Below, one piece after another: positions 34,791-49,117 of a stretch of 64,000 nucleotides of DNA (its first letter is position 1; each line of letters opens with the position of its first letter). This DNA is from Serinus canaria. Lineage: Eukaryota > Chordata > Aves > Passeriformes > Fringillidae. The notes below the pieces were generated by a model. It was not told the origin of the DNA, did not search any database, and worked only from the letters and a program-made list of their open reading frames with translations. The stretch is from the NCBI RefSeq assembly GCF_022539315.1, contig NC_066321.1, positions 4,031,324 to 4,095,323 of the forward strand, read 5' to 3'. Made by a program: the position numbers and the translations under genes.

Positions 34791-37700
34791 ACCACTAACT
34801 ACACACTCAAAGTGTATAAAAATCAAACCCAAATCACATCAAAACCTGTGTGATCTAAACCTAGACCTGCCTAAACTTCAACATTCCATATACACCACAC
34901 AGCACAAAATATTCCATGGGAAGCCATGGCACCAGTAAAGGTAGAGAGGAAATAAATAATTTTAACAAAGGTCCATTTTAACTTATGTCATTGCCCTTTA
35001 AAACAACAACTGAGAAAACTGTACTTTGTAACAAGAGATTATTTGAGGTTATTAGTAGATAAGAACAGTTTTGGGGGTTTTTTCCCCCCCAAGTCCAAAA
35101 ATCAACCTTATTGCAGCTCTATTAGGACAAAGCAGCAATTTAAATTATCATTTTCTTCCCTAGTTCAATTAACAGTAAGTCAACATACAGCAATAATTTT
35201 ATTGCTTGAAATAAGCTAACGCTTTGTTAACTATTCTAAAAAGATACATTTTATTTACCTTTTTTATTGGAATTATTTGAACTTTGTGTCTATAAATACC
35301 AAGGTATTTTCACAGGCCATCCATTCCTAGCTGTTCTTTGTACATTGTGTGGGAGTCTTTAGAAAAGTCAGAGAGACTCTGCTCTTTGATTAGATGAACT
35401 AAACTTTTAGGAGGGAGGAGAAAATCAAAGAGTGCTCAAGAAGAGAGTATTTCCAGTGTAGTCTTGCAGGAATCCTCCTTCCTGACAACACTGTGGTGAC
35501 CAAACTACCAGTCTTACAAACATGCATGGAAAAACTAAGAAACTAAATTGCAGATACCCATGAAACATATTGATATAAGTATTCCAACAAGTGCTCATTT
35601 CTCTTTTTTCTTCCCCTTCCCCTCTCTTAGTGCACCCCAACAACGCTCCAACAATTTCGGGCGTGTGCGAGCAGGCTGGAAAAAGAGATAAATCTACAAG
35701 ACTGGATCTGCAGCCTGGCTCAGGGCTCTCATGGAGTCAGCAGTGTGCTGTGCTTGGAGGCACATGTAAGCTGTGTCTAACTTAGTGTTTACTCTGGGGT
35801 GACTGGATTTGAGCGCGCTGTCCCTACCCCAGAGAACTGTTTGCCGTGCAGAGACATCAGTCTTGTCTTTGAGCATGCTCGGCCGAGTCACTCATGTGTG
35901 GCTGCTTGATCTGTTTGGGTCTGGACATATTGTCAAATCCTTGTGTCCAAGTTCCACGGGAGCAGTGCCGAAAAAGTCCTGGCTCCAGAATGAAATTAGA
36001 TTTATACAGAATGCAAGCCAAAATAGTCGCTATGAACATCCGGTGACAAAAATCAAAGAATTGGAATAAAAAGTGGTTTGCTCTGACTCTCGAGCTTAGT
36101 TCAACTTCTTTAAGCTGAAGGGAGAAGAAACCACTAAGACCACCTCCTTTCTAGTTTTTAGGCTCTTGATTCCAGGCAAAGCAGAGGTGAAACGTTGGCT
36201 TTTACAATGGAAAGCCCTTTGTTCTCCTCGGCGCAGAAATTCTCACAAAGAACCTTTTTGTGTGATTGAAAGGAGTATCTTCTAACACAGGTCACGGCTA
36301 ACAACCCCATAGCTAAATCTTATTAAAAACTGTTCAGAGACCAAAATTAGAGACTGTAATACAGAACCACTTGGATACCTGTCAGATTGATAATATCTAG
36401 ATGACCATCTAACTTGCCACCTGCTCTCCCTTCCCTTTGCACTAATAACCTGAATAAGCTTGTGAATACTTTTTCCCCAGTCCTGTTGGCTCATATTAGT
36501 CTTTCATAACATCAAGACCTGCAATCTCTTAAAAAAGTCAGTTTTGCTTATTAGCATTGTTCAGAGGAGCAAATTACAGATTGCAGCACAAGAAAGAATG
36601 AAGCAAAGTTTTCAAATAGATTTTCCCAGGTGCCATTATAAACATTAACACGAAAGAAAGAGTAATCAAGATAATAACTGATCTACTTCAAGTAGCTTTT
36701 TAAGCAAATGACTAATTTTGCAAAGGTCAATTAGCAGAATGACTCCTTCCCATTAGATTTGACACCACAATATTCAGCTAGGAAAAGAATGAAAATATTT
36801 AAAAGCCCAACTTTTCTCCCCTCTTCCTTGGAGATTTCTCAGTTTTATATTTAATCACAACCTTGCAGCAAACCAGGTAGGACAGCAGTGATTGCTAGTA
36901 CTGCTCAGGGATTCTCCACTTACAATTTGCCTTCATTTCACACAAAATTAATATCCTAGCATTTTTACCACAACCTGCTGACATAGTAAAACTATGATAA
37001 TGTAAAGGTTAGGGCTTGGTTGGGGGTTTTTCAAATACCAAAGTTAGTTCTTCAAATTTGTATCAGACTTCAGGATTCATTATGAGATTCTTTGTCACAC
37101 ACATTAAAAAAAGAAAAAATAGTGGAATCTATTTGTGTCTTGGCAAAATTAGAACAACAATTGCAAAACTCTATTCTTCATATTGCTTAAGTGCTATTTC
37201 ATTATTTGCCCTTCAGAGACATAGAAACATTTCAAAAAATCTACTCCCAAAGTTGGGCCATGTCCTGAAGAGAGCATTGGGGACAGGGAATATTCCTGAT
37301 CCAAGCACCCTGAACCTCCTGGTATTACTCCTGTGCCATCACACTGACAGCAAGCCACATAATGCTAACGCAGTAGATAGAGAAAGGAAGAAATGGAATT
37401 ATCCTGTTTGAAACTTCTGAAGCGTCTAGACAAACTGAAAATTGTCCTGATTTGATTTTCCTAATTCTGTTCTGATAGGGAAAAGTCAGCTATTTTTCAA
37501 AATGTTAAAAAAAATACTCTCAGCAATACAAAGATCACCCACAACCATCCAAGATGTGGGTAGTGTATAAAGGCAGCACTTACACCAGAGAAGCAATTTA
37601 CCTTTTTAAAACCCCCAAAATTATACATCTATATAATTCATTAAAAAACCCAAACAAATATCCAGCAACTCAAGAAAACAAATGAACCAAACATTGTTAG

Positions 37701-40700
37701 AAGGTCTGGTGGCACATGAAAACAGGACTTCAACTGCATATATCATGTTGTACATACATTTATACCACACTCTCAGCAAAGTCACAAATATACATTATGC
37801 AATGAAAGGAAAAAGGGGTTGATTTATCACTTCTGTGCTTGTTTTCTTCCTCTTTCAGCCCCAGCTCAACAGAGGTTTTCAAACAGCACCTGCCACCAGA
37901 TCGCTGTGCTTCTCCACCCCACGACATGGATGAGGAATCAAGATGGCACCACTTATGAAAATGTTTACATAAATATTTTATCCAAACAGTGCTGGACTTA
38001 GCATATGCTATTTCTCTCTGATATCTCCCTGGAAGGGACACATTTCTTGGTGGAAGGCATGAAAACACAATGAATTTACCAATCCTCTTGGTAGTTTCCC
38101 ACCAGTCTTTTGCAAAATGTGCTGTAATTCTCATTTTATTTTGGGGGGGTTCCAACTTCCTGACATTTCATCTTGTATACCCATTTCCCACTACATTAAA
38201 GAACTCTGGTGCCCAATGTTGTCCCATAATGTAGGAAAGAGAAATAATTTGCCTTTCAATTTCTTTCATGCTGAGGTCTGTAGGTCCTTCATTGTCAAGA
38301 TAATTTTCCTAACCTCACTTTTTTTATTTGTTTTAACTCTTCCTTGCATAATCTTAATTATTTTAGAATCGCTATTCTGATTTTCTACTCATCAGTGCCA
38401 TTGACAGATATGAGCATTTGCCATCTTCCTGCTTCATTTTCACTCACAATGGCCAGCTCAAACTTCTTGACCCCAAAACACTCACAAAAACTACATTTTA
38501 CAGCAAAATCCCAGAACACATTCCTAATTCTGGGTGCAGCAGGGCCTGTTTCCCATATATACATACATTTGGATAAATTAAAATGCACTTTCAGCCATTA
38601 AGCCATCCAGATCACTCTCCATGAGTGCCTTTACCCAGACCTATTTGCCAGTCCATCAATCTCTGCTTTATTTCCAAATGTTATTAGAACTGTTCTATTT
38701 ACTTCCATATCGTGGATAAAAAGAGTGATTAGTGTCAAGCTTAATACTAGTCCCTGGAGAACAACTCTAAAAATTCACCCAGTTGATGATGACTCCCCAG
38801 GGACTACTTTCCAAAACGTGTAAATTAATCAGTCCTTAATCCATTTAATGTGTGCTTCACTGATACAGCACATAACTAATATTTAATCAGAATGTCACGT
38901 ACTATTAAGTCGAGTGACTTAAAAACTTTCACTGCACAAGTATGGCTCCTTTTTCAACCAGACTTACATCAAAAAATAATCCATTTCGTTGCCCTTTAAA
39001 ATTTGTTATTTGTTCACTTATTATGATTGACACCAATGCTATTCCTATTTTTTAATTGAACCCTGGAACACTTTTCCATTAATTGACCCAATACTCTCAT
39101 AGGATAATTTGACTGTGAAATTTCCCAAGTCATGCCATTTTCCCTTTCTGAACACTGGCATAATGATTGTCCCTTTTTTAAATTTTGTAATTTCCATGAA
39201 AACTAAATATTTACAATGTAAATGAACAAGCATGGACCACCTCAGAAAAATCTGCAAGGTTGTAGTGAGACATTTGTTTAGGTTTCCTAAAATTTTGTCA
39301 GATGTTTCTAACTTCTTCTGAAATTAACATTCAACAGGCTTTCAGTCATTAATAGGATAGAAAGTTCATCATCACTTTCTCATAATCAAGCCATGTGATT
39401 TTAGGAAAACACCAAACAAACCACAAACATTTATTAATTTTTCTGGTTTTTTCTGCATCACTGTTATAAGCCTTATCACCTTAGCAGTGAGCCTGTAACA
39501 ACACAGAATTAAGCTCTTAAAAATAGAGACAAAACAAGTGTATCGAAATTATTCCTGTGCACAGAGTTCAGAACTTAAAGAATTTGGAAACCCTCAGGAC
39601 ACAGGAAATGCCCCCCTTTTGTCCAGCACTGCAGGGCTTGCAGGATTCCCCTCAGGGTACAATACCTGGGGTGAAGCTGGCTGCAGGGAAGGTTTTATAC
39701 ACATTTTAACATTTGGCTGCTTTCCACTGTGTAAAGGACCTGTCTTTGCCTGTACCAAGTCTTTGCCATCACAAAAAACAGTCAATTAGCCGATATAGCC
39801 CAGTTTGTCACTGCTTAGATTCAGTGACTATAGATTTATAAACTGCTGAATGCACAGTACACCTGATATCTGGATTCTACCGCAAAATCAACTTCATTAT
39901 TTAGCACGTGGAAGCTGCATTTTATACAACCACCTCTTTTTCTGTGAGGAAAGGTGCTAAATCAAAAATGGGATAGTTTCTCTCACTTATCCAGGTGCAC
40001 ATACAACCAGGAAGGCAGAGGCAGGCTGGTGTACTGCGACACACTGATTTTTTAAACACCTTGCAGGTTTAAGCATGTGTGTGGTTATAGTGGAGCATAA
40101 GGGAAGATAAATCCACCTAAATTATAATTCCTTCAGTCACTTATCACACATTGCCATAGAAACAAACTCACAAACTACTAAAAGTATCAAAATTCATCTT
40201 AAAATGTTCTACTGTTGGCATACAAAGGGCCATTCGCTTCCCAGCTCAAACACCCAAAATACTGTAAATGGAGTCTGACCTAAATAAATGCTACTCCAGA
40301 TCTGAAGATCATCAGATCCATTACACAAAGCCATTCAGGCACAGACAGAGTGGTGGTTGCAAATGTTCAGATAAATTAGCATAAAGGCACACGTATCTCT
40401 AATAGGTTAATAAGCACAACCAGTGGGAAATGAAAATGGTTGTTTGCCTATAGACTACTGTGAGAGTTCATCACTTATGGGGGGAACACACAGAAACGTG
40501 TGACAGTGATTTTTCTTCCCCCCCCCCGCAAAACGCCATTATTTCAATAATTATTGAAAGATTAGGAGGTAGCCAAATGGCATGGATGGAATTTTCTTGA
40601 AATGGCTTGGATCTGCTTTGCCAGTGATATTTCTGCAAGCCTAACACCCCCTGTTTTGTAGGTCACACGGATATCCACAGACTGCAGATACTGAAGGCGC

Positions 40701-42339
40701 TTGTCCTTCAGCCTTCTGCCTCACCACATGATTGAGCATCCATATACCTTACAACCATACACCCTGTCGAGTGTTATTCTCTTACATATCACAATTTACC
40801 TCGCTTCCTCCACTCAAACATGCAACCAAGCTGAGCAACAAGCTGCTTCAGCTGCCATGTCATTTCAGTTTTTACACATCTTCTCTTTTTATGTGTGCTC
40901 TACATCTCCGTGATGTCTCATCTCCCCATTCCACTGCCATAGGCTACGAGTCAGGAACAAAGCTCAGGCTCAATGTCAAACAGAGGGAAAATGGGAAAAT
41001 ATCATAGAAGAGAAAATTAATGGGCACAAACACAGCTCTGAAACTTCCATCCTTGTGGGCTTTGCAACATCCCATCATTTCTTGGCAAAATATGAAGGAG
41101 AAGGGAGTAATGGTGTTTCTACAGAAAATGCCTCAAAAAGGTATTTAGCTTAGGAAAATACAAAGTGGAAGAGTTATGCTTGCGTATTAAAAAGTAAATA
41201 ATCTTGTAAATGTGTAATCAGACCCTTTAATTTAAAAAAAAATAATTTATTTCCACTCTCCACTATTTTCCTGCTGTCCCTCTTTCCTTGCCTGACCACC
41301 ATGGTTTACCGAGGTTCATGTTTCCAAAAATGCCTCAGCAATAAAGAGTCCCAAGTCTGACACATAGGAACAGACCCTGAGGCTGGAATCATGGCTCCTC
41401 TGCATGAAATGAGGTCTTGCTCTCATTGCAAACAAGGAGATTTCAAGGTGAAACACACAAAATCTCTCTTGTCAACAGGTTCGCTAGTTATGTCTTTAAA
41501 ACAAATATGGTGCCTTTCAACTTTTCTCACTGGATTTTTTTTTTTCTGTAATAAAAATTTTGGGTTTCAAGGAAATTTTATTATGTTTGCAACCCAAATC
41601 ATAAAAAAATAAAAATTAACCACACAACCCCCAAACCCCAGTACTTTAAAAATGGTTTTTTCTACCCACATGGACACGGCTGGCAAATTCCATTGTACGG
41701 AATCAAGGTCTTGGATATCATTAGACATTTGGTGGCTGTGAAATCTAATTCATGGCCTAGAACTTTTTAAAAAATAGATTGCATTTTTCTGAAAAAATTA
41801 GAAGTCCCAGAGTAAATAATGCAAAGGAAAAATGGGATGCTCCAGTTTTATTCTTAAATTGTAGAATTATCTTGCTCTAGAAAATATAGTATTGTTTAGA
41901 AACCTGTATCTCTCATCCCCAAATGAGCCATTTTTTTAAAAAATAGCACCCCTCTTTTTGTCAGTCGCCAAAATCAAACACAAGCATAAATGCTAGTATG
42001 TCAAATATTAACATTAGTATTTATTTGGATCCAGGTACTTGATTTATCAGCTAAATTATTTATTCACGAGGTAACACCATACTTCATGTAACCCCATTTC
42101 ATATTATGTGCAAACCTTACCTGAATATATTATGTGCAATTTTAATAAACCTTTTCACTTTTCAATTTCAGTCCTTTCTTTTTTTCACTGTTTGAAACAT
42201 CTAATTTATTTTGTGGACTAACATGCCATAACTGAGTTTACTGCAAACTGTATACATACTTTTTAAAATATTTCAGATGAACAAACCAGAGTAAAAAAAT
42301 AAAATGTCTTTTTTTTGGGGGGTGGGGGGTGAATTCATT

Positions 42340-42570
42340 CATGATGCATTTTCAGTCTGTTTATTAAGTAATCATATCTGGGTACAAGTGTCAACACAAT
42401 TTACGTTTTGAATAATGTGAAGCAGATAACCTCAATTAACAAGTAATTAGAGTCATTTTCCTATTAAGCAGTTTCCCTAATTGTTTTTGAAACCTGGAAC
42501 TAAAATTGTAATAAATAATAAGCGGCCAAAACATGTCCCTGCATTAGTTTAATCCAGGCTGTTCCAGTGG
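42340..42570. promoter_or_regulatory. Candidate conserved non-coding element
   Basis: This is AT-rich non-repetitive sequence with homeodomain-like cores close together (TAATCATAT, CAATTAACAAGTAATTAGAG, CCTAATTG). It has no repeat signature and no open frame of note. The call is intuition from composition and motif density, not alignment. Confidence 0.2.
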
Positions 42571-43276
42571 AGCCTGGGAAAAAAAGCAGCAGAAATAAGG
42601 GCTGACTCCTCATGAGGTATTGAGAGAAGGGGGAAATATTTTGTAGCTGTGGACTCTTCATATGTACTTTTCTGGTGGGGTTTTTTTGTATTGTTTTGTT
42701 TATTTGAAATTATTTCCTTTCCCTCTCATTTTCACCCCCATGATTTAATGTATGAACTTTTAACATATGAGATATCTGACTTAATCATTGCTGTGGATTG
42801 ACTAGAGCTCATCAGGGAAAAGCCATCCCCCAGTGAACACAGAGGGTGTGATCTCAGCTGAACTGCATTTTATAGTAATACAAGTTAATTTGATCCCTTA
42901 CATTCTACCTTGTCAGCATACCGTGCCTCTCGTTGTGCAAAATAATAAATATCTACCTGTTTTTCAACACAAATAGAACAATTTGTGTATTTGCTGCTGG
43001 TCATAAAAGAAAAAAAAAGTCCTTCACTTGAATATCAGTCTTTAAATAGATATCTGTCATATCTCAAGTACAATAAATGAGCTTAGAGAACAGAAAAATT
43101 TCACATTTATTTCTCTGCCCACACTGCATGGAAAACACCTAGGTTGCACTCTGTCTTTCACATCCAAAAATGGGGAGAAATAATTTTCTAGCTGAAAACA
43201 AGATCCAGCAGCTGCTCCTCATCCAGAGCCAAAACAAACAAGTGAACTAAAAACCAACAGAAAAGCCACACAAAAA

Positions 43277-43337
43277 ATTCCAGGGAAAGAAAGAAAAGGG
43301 AAAAAAAGAAAGAAAAAGGGAAAAGAGCAAGTGCAAA
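43277..43337. repeat. Purine-rich low-complexity tract
   Basis: A run of GGGAAAGAAAGAAAAGGG-type units lies directly before the CR1 tail that starts at about 43338. It is an almost pure purine strand, so the complementary strand is a polypyrimidine tract. Confidence 0.85.
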
Positions 43338-43498
43338 AATATGGGGCTGCCCATTCCCGGACGTGTCCAAGACCAGGTTAGATGGAGCTCTGAGCAGCCT
43401 GGTGTGGTGGAAGGCGTCCCTGCCCACAGCAGGGGATGGAACTGGATGAGCTTTATGGCCCCTTCCAACCCAAACCATTCCCTGGTTTTATGATTCTG
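43338..43498 (+). mobile_element. CR1 LINE 3' end fragment
   Basis: AATATGGGGCTGCCCATTCC starts the copy, followed by GTGTCCAAGACCAGGTTAGA, GGTGTGGTGGAAGGCGTCCC and GATGAGCTTTATGGCCCCTT. It then runs CCAACCCAAACCATTC and ends near TTTATGATTCTGTTC. It is a sense CR1 3' terminus of about 160 bases. Confidence 0.92.
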
Positions 43499-44009
43499 TT
43501 CTCTTCACCCACAAACTCCAGCCCAAGCCAGAGCCTCCTGACCTGCAGTTACATTTATCACAATTTCAGCTGCTAGGAGATACCATTTTCACCTGAAGGA
43601 GAGGAAGGAGATGGAATTCTTACAGACCATGAAGGAACCAAGCTACTCAAAAAGGCTCTTGGCACATTTCGAAATAGACTTCACCCTCCACCCCACAAAC
43701 ACTTGGCTGTTGGCTTTAAGTCTACAGGAAATTTTGCCAGCCTTGGAAGAGTACAAGATTTCTATTTGCTTCATTTTTTACAAAATTTCAATAAAGCAGC
43801 AAATCAAAACCAGACCCCTCAAAATAAAAATTAAAAACCCTAGGAAGACAGCCTGAGAAATTCCAGGAAAAACTGGCAGCTACAGAAGGACATGATCTGT
43901 CCAGGAGGAATACAAACATTTAAATAACTTGCTGGAAATTAGACTTCGTGAAAAATACCATTGATTCCTTTCAAGTCATTTTATTAAAAGGTCTATTAAT
44001 GCTTGGCTT

Positions 44010-44440
44010 GCACTTTGTGGCCATGAGAGATGTTGGAGCAAAGAGCTATCAAAGGTGGCTATCAAAGTTGGGTTTTTTCCATTTAACTTTCTCTAACTAT
44101 TAAGCTGCTCATTTTGTGGAGACAATCATTAGTGTCTTTAATGTGAAACAAAGCTTCTGGATAAGAGCTGCTAGCTGAAGATCAATATGAAAGATATCAT
44201 TTCAGTTACAGCTTTAATAACTGTAACAATAGGGAGCCTGGCATTGCAGGCTTTATGCATTAATGTAATTTAGAATCTACCAGGTACAAATCTTATCAAA
44301 CATTAGCAGTGGCTGCATTGGGATTTTCTAGGTAAGAAAACTGTGTGATAAATGGGAAGTATTTGAAAGGTAAACTTTCATGTAATCAGGCTCATCTGCC
44401 ATAAAAACATGAAAGAATTTACATGAAGAAAGTGAAATGA
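44010..44440. promoter_or_regulatory. Candidate conserved non-coding element
   Basis: Non-repetitive sequence with ATCAAAGGTGGCTATCAAAG (two ATCAAAG TCF/LEF-like cores 14 bases apart), ATGCATTAATGTAATTTAG and several TAAT cores. No open frame or repeat identity was seen. It is offered only as a candidate for cross-species alignment. Confidence 0.25.
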
Positions 44441-47053
44441 ATAAACCAAAAAAAGGTTCTGGGGAAAGGATGGACATTTTTAAGGAGCTAGTGGTTCATG
44501 TGCTCAGAGTACACTGGAATGTCTCTCTTGTTTATATCAGCACAAATATAACTCACAAAACTGCAATTTCAGCCAAATGCAGTACAACTAAAGATTTCAT
44601 GTGAACCACCATACACAGAAAAACAAACCTACCTGGCTGTGCAGTCAGCTAAACCCCAAAACTGATGAGGAGCTTTTTTCCCTGGCTGCCAACAAAGCAC
44701 CAGCACTAAAGACCAGGATCACAACCCTTCCTCCAACCACAATTCACAGCTCCACCCAGCAAATTTACATTTCCCACCCCATTTCTTTCCACCCACCTGT
44801 CACCAAATCCATCTGCTCCCTACCTACTCCATGCTTTTCACAATGGGCCCAGTTGCCCCAGACTTTTCCAGGGTTTTGAGATTTGCATGGTGGTGTCCAC
44901 GTTAGTCTTCTACAACAGTTATTCTACAACATGTCATTTCTTTTCCCACCCCTCCAATTTCTTGAATAAAATAAAATATAAAAAAGAAAATACAAAAAAC
45001 TCAACCCACCACCAAAGGGAAAAAATAAAAAACAAGAAAAGAAAATCAGGCCTGAAAATGTTAAACAACAAATTTTGGATCTTCCCTGCAAAATTATTCT
45101 TAAAACCTGATGCAACCAATTGGCAGTTCTTTAAACAATTTGTTTAACTTGTGTCCAAATGTCTTCAGGTTTTAGTGCTTACAGGTGGCTACTTTAGATT
45201 TACACTTTAATTTTGAGAAAGATCTAAACTGGGAACACTGAATTTTCAGTTTATCATTTGCTGATAAAAAATGGAAAGCTCAAAGTTAAAGTAGCCAACT
45301 ACTGGAAAGAGTTGGCACCTGGCATTTTAATTTTTAAACATTGGGGGGGGGCTGTGTAATGAGGTTATAAAGTAAGAGTCTGACTTCAGGAGCACAATCA
45401 AGAAGAATGAGCTCTTAAGGATGACAGAATCACTGATGGGAAGCTCAGTTGGTCCAAAATCCAGGTTTGGTCCAAATAAATAAACAAAAGTTTGGATGCT
45501 TGTCTGGGTTTTCTACCTGCCTTGGGGCTAGAGATGTCATGAGAACAGATTCTCTCATCACAGCTGCAGCACTTCCAGTCCTGGCCATGGATGGAATATC
45601 CAGGAGAACAATCTTTCTTACAGAGCTCTGGGGCAGGGGAGGGGAGTAAGGGAAAATAGGATGGGGATTTCACAGTCTTTCAAATTTGATTCCAAAACTG
45701 AGGTAAGATTCAGAGACTAGAAAGGAAAACACATTTTTTACTCTACTTGGGTTTTGGCTGTAGTCTTCAATGCCACTTTTTACTGCAACTGGCAGAGTAT
45801 GTGGCAGCTCAGAGAGTCAATAATCACAAAAAGAAAGGTGCAACTGCTTCTAAAGCTTAGGCATATTCAGTACTGTCCTAAAATAACAAACATAACATAG
45901 TTGCATTGGTCTATGACATGTAAGTAAAAAAATTGATTTTTTTTTTTAATAGGCTGTATATTGAGAAACTAAGCTCCTTTTTCCTCTCAAGGTGTTGGGT
46001 TCTGGCCCCTTTGAAGGGGGAGGTTCCAATCCAGCTGTGTGTCTGTGCAGGCACACCCTTAACCACAAAATCATGGATGATAAAGTCCTATTTCCATTAA
46101 GGCTATGAATCACACCAAACAGGAAATCAAACAGAAAATAAAATATTACCATGTTAACATGACAGGATCAGATGCTGAAAAAAAATAAAGGTTAACTTCA
46201 AAGGAAATTTGATCTGATTTAGGGCAGGAGAATTGTGCTGTCTACTATTTGTCTAAGAATAGGCACATTGCCTAACAAGGACACTCTTTTCTGTTTTAAA
46301 ACCCCTTCTCATTGCATTAAACAACATTTATTAAGCATGGGCATACACAGTGCAATAGGACATGTATTTAGGGCATGCACAAAGTAATTTGATCCCCATT
46401 TCGTCTCATTGGTACTGCAAATGTTTCACTGCAGTAATAAAAGAGACAAAAAAACCCAAAAACAAAACAAAACAAACCCCTGGTTCTTTACCTCTCCTGT
46501 CATGTTGCATTGGGTCACTCGGTGCCACATGATGTGATATCATGTAGCTCAATGCAAGGAGACACATGTCCCTTCTCATTGGAAATTTCAAGAAATGGAG
46601 CTTACTTTTCCCCTGTGGGAAGCTGTGCAGGTCAGGTGCCCAAGACTAGCTATGGGAAGTTTGATATAATCTCACTTTCAGTACCTACATATTTCAAATC
46701 TGACGGCATTTTTGAAAGGAAATGTGTTAGATGCCACGATTCAGCTGTAACACAGTATTTAATAAAGATAGCGTAAAAGGGATATAATTCCACAGCTTAT
46801 GTTCCCTGTCATGGTGTGCACTGACACAGATTTCCAGAGAGACTCCTTTAAACAACACTTTTAGGCATACTTCTTGAAATATACAGCACAGAACACAAAG
46901 GCCCTCAGAGAAACCTAACGCCGCTGAAAGCACAGGGGTATAGAATCAAGGGAAGAGAACTGATTAATGATGAAGCCAAAATAAGGGGGTTTGGATGAAA
47001 AATAGTGAAACAGTTAAGCACAGAGAATATAGATAAGGAAAATGTACAGGACC

Positions 47054-47145
47054 TGGGGCCAAGTTCTCCTCTCAGTTACACTAGCATAACTGTGGAATAA
47101 TTCTGTTTTAATTAATAGAGTTAATATGATGAGAATGGAATTATC
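47054..47145. repeat. Fossil palindromic amniote repeat
   Basis: GGGGCCAAGTTCTCCTCTCA, then GTTACACTAGCATAACTGTG and GAATAATTCTG, followed by ATAGAGTTAATATGATGAGA and ATGGAATTA. It matches the order of an ancient interspersed element with 'ggccaaattctgatctcagttacactggtgtaaatctggaataactc' arms, as recalled from turtle and bird genomes. It is well diverged. Confidence 0.55.
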
Positions 47146-47654
47146 TACATAAAGAGCATGATTGAAACATTACGGTCAATCCAGCTTTGAGGCAGCCTCT
47201 TTAATGTGTGGAAAAGAAATACACATTCTCCACAGCCCCACTTTACAGGTAGAGAAACAGAAAAAAGTACTAAAAAATCCCTTTGGCAGGCAAGCATCCA
47301 GGCTGGGACCAGGGAAACATGAGAAATTCCAGTCCAGGTCCTTCTCCACTTGGTTGCAATGAATAAATACAAGTAAGGCTGTCTTGGAAGCCAAGTAAAA
47401 TATTATGTGTATAAAATTATCTTGCTAACATCGTGGCATGTTGCTGTCTCACTCCTGAATCAAAAAGATGTGGCTTTTTAGTGTATTGGTCTGTTTAGCA
47501 TCATGATGGCAACTTCAGTGTCATTAACATGTCTGTGTGTTTGGATGTCACTTCTCAGGATAAAGCAGTCAAAAAATTAGAAGGCTGAGGAGCAGAATCA
47601 GCAGCGATTTTACAAAATAAAATTTTCCTGATGGAAAAAAGCACAAGGGTGTAT

Positions 47655-47696
47655 TGAAATGATGGTAATACATCACTCTGAAATGATGGTAATACA
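47655..47696. repeat. Short direct duplication
   Basis: TGAAATGATGGTAATACA occurs at 47655 and again at 47679, spaced 24 bases apart. It is a recent-looking tandem duplication of one unit. Confidence 0.9.
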
Positions 47697-49063
47697 AAAG
47701 CACTGAGATAATTGTTATTTGAATCAGATGTTAAGATAGAGAAAAGGATATTATTTGGAGGGTTGGTTCAAACCTCCTGTCCAAGTTTTCTTAGTCTGCT
47801 GCATTGTCTTACCAGGACAGCTCAAAGGCCACACTCTGAAGAGTTTTGGAGCAAGCAAGTTTTGAGCTACAAACTCCTGATTCAACTCCTTGTTGGTTCT
47901 TTGGGTTTGGGCAAGATAAGGTGAAGGAGAGGAAGATTTAGAGTTCTTAGAGTTCACCTCATTTCATCACTTTCACACATTTCTGATGGAAAGAATGAAG
48001 AGGGGTGTCTCTTTCTCCTTTTTCCTTCTAAGTTCCTGTTGGTTCCAGAGCCCCAGTCCCCAGCTATCAGTGAGAAATGGCAGTCTCAGTCTGTGCCTGC
48101 TCTCTGCTCTTAAACAAGGCAGCACATTTCGTAAGATGTGGACCAAAATTGGTATTAGCATGAATTTCCACTACTCTTCTATAGATGACAATAAAATCAA
48201 AAATTACTAATCCAGAAACTCCCATTTACACCTTGTCTTGCCTGTGTTCTGTGAAGAACTCCCAACACTACCTTAGAAGATATTTTTTGAGTGTTTCTCT
48301 GTCTACTTTTTATCAATGTCTCAATGTTAACAAATGAGAGGGAGTGAGAGGGTGGGCAAATATCTCAAAGGGTGAGTTCAGGGTTCCTGGTGCTGCCCCA
48401 AGCTCTCACAAGGTCCTGCCCAAGCAGTGACACCCCAAAGCCCCAGATCCTTGAGAAGAACCAGCACTGCCACCTCATGTCTCCACAGCTCCTGCCAGCA
48501 TCAGACACTAAAAGGGCTGTGAAGAGATTAAAAGAAAATATGGAACAAAAGAAGTCAAGCATGGGTTTTAGATGGTAAATTAAATAATATTTTCATAACC
48601 AAGTTTTCATTTTTCCCCCCCTCAAGACATACATTACAACAGAGAGAAATGTCTCATCTGAAAAGAAAAAAACCTCTTTAATTTTTTTACCTTTTTTTAG
48701 ATGTCCTATCAGCTTAAAAATACTTTTATATGTATCTACACCAAGCTTTCTATGAAACTCAAAGGGATTTGTAGACTTTGAGGAATACATTGATCTTCTC
48801 ATAAACCACCCAAATTGTAGAAAACTCTATTAATGATAAAAAAATGTTGGATTTGTCCACTAGATGTTAGGAAAACCCCGGGTGGGGGGGGGTGGTATTC
48901 ATAAAGAGGATGAAAAACTTCTTAACAGAGCTTTCAGTTAGGAGGGCATTTTAATATTGAACATCCTTTCAAATAATTCCATTTTCAAGTGACAGATGAC
49001 GGGAACGCCAATGTTTTAGAGCCAGCTGCTCCTCTAGCTAGCATCTCCCCAATTTTTAGAGGA

Positions 49064-49117
49064 AAAAAAAAAGTAATAAAAAGGGGAAGGAGAAGGAAAG
49101 GGGGGGGGAGGTGGCAA
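49064..49117. repeat. Purine tract with G9 run
   Basis: AAAAAAAAAAGTAATAAAAA is followed by GGGGAAGGAGAAGGAAAGGG and six more Gs, then AGGTGGCAAGG. It is an asymmetric purine run at the left edge of the CpG-enriched patch. Confidence 0.85.

Larger units (their letters stand above)
26621..44000 (-). other. ARHGAP15: ARHGAP15 long intron, gene-distal part
   Basis: This is part of the 29.7-kb intron. It contains a TA microsatellite, two CR1 tails, a collapsed palindromic repeat near 30.8 kb and a GC-richer block at about 34.1-34.8 kb. It also has several short homopolymer runs (for example C9 near 40519 and G runs near 42317). No additional exon was recognised; a stretch at 37819-38001 that stays open is unsupported. 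Confidence 0.6.

Noticed and set aside
35640..36069. Stretch with several CpGs and an 86-codon frame
   Set aside because: CpGs are scattered rather than clustered, and the frame shows no family resemblance or splice context.
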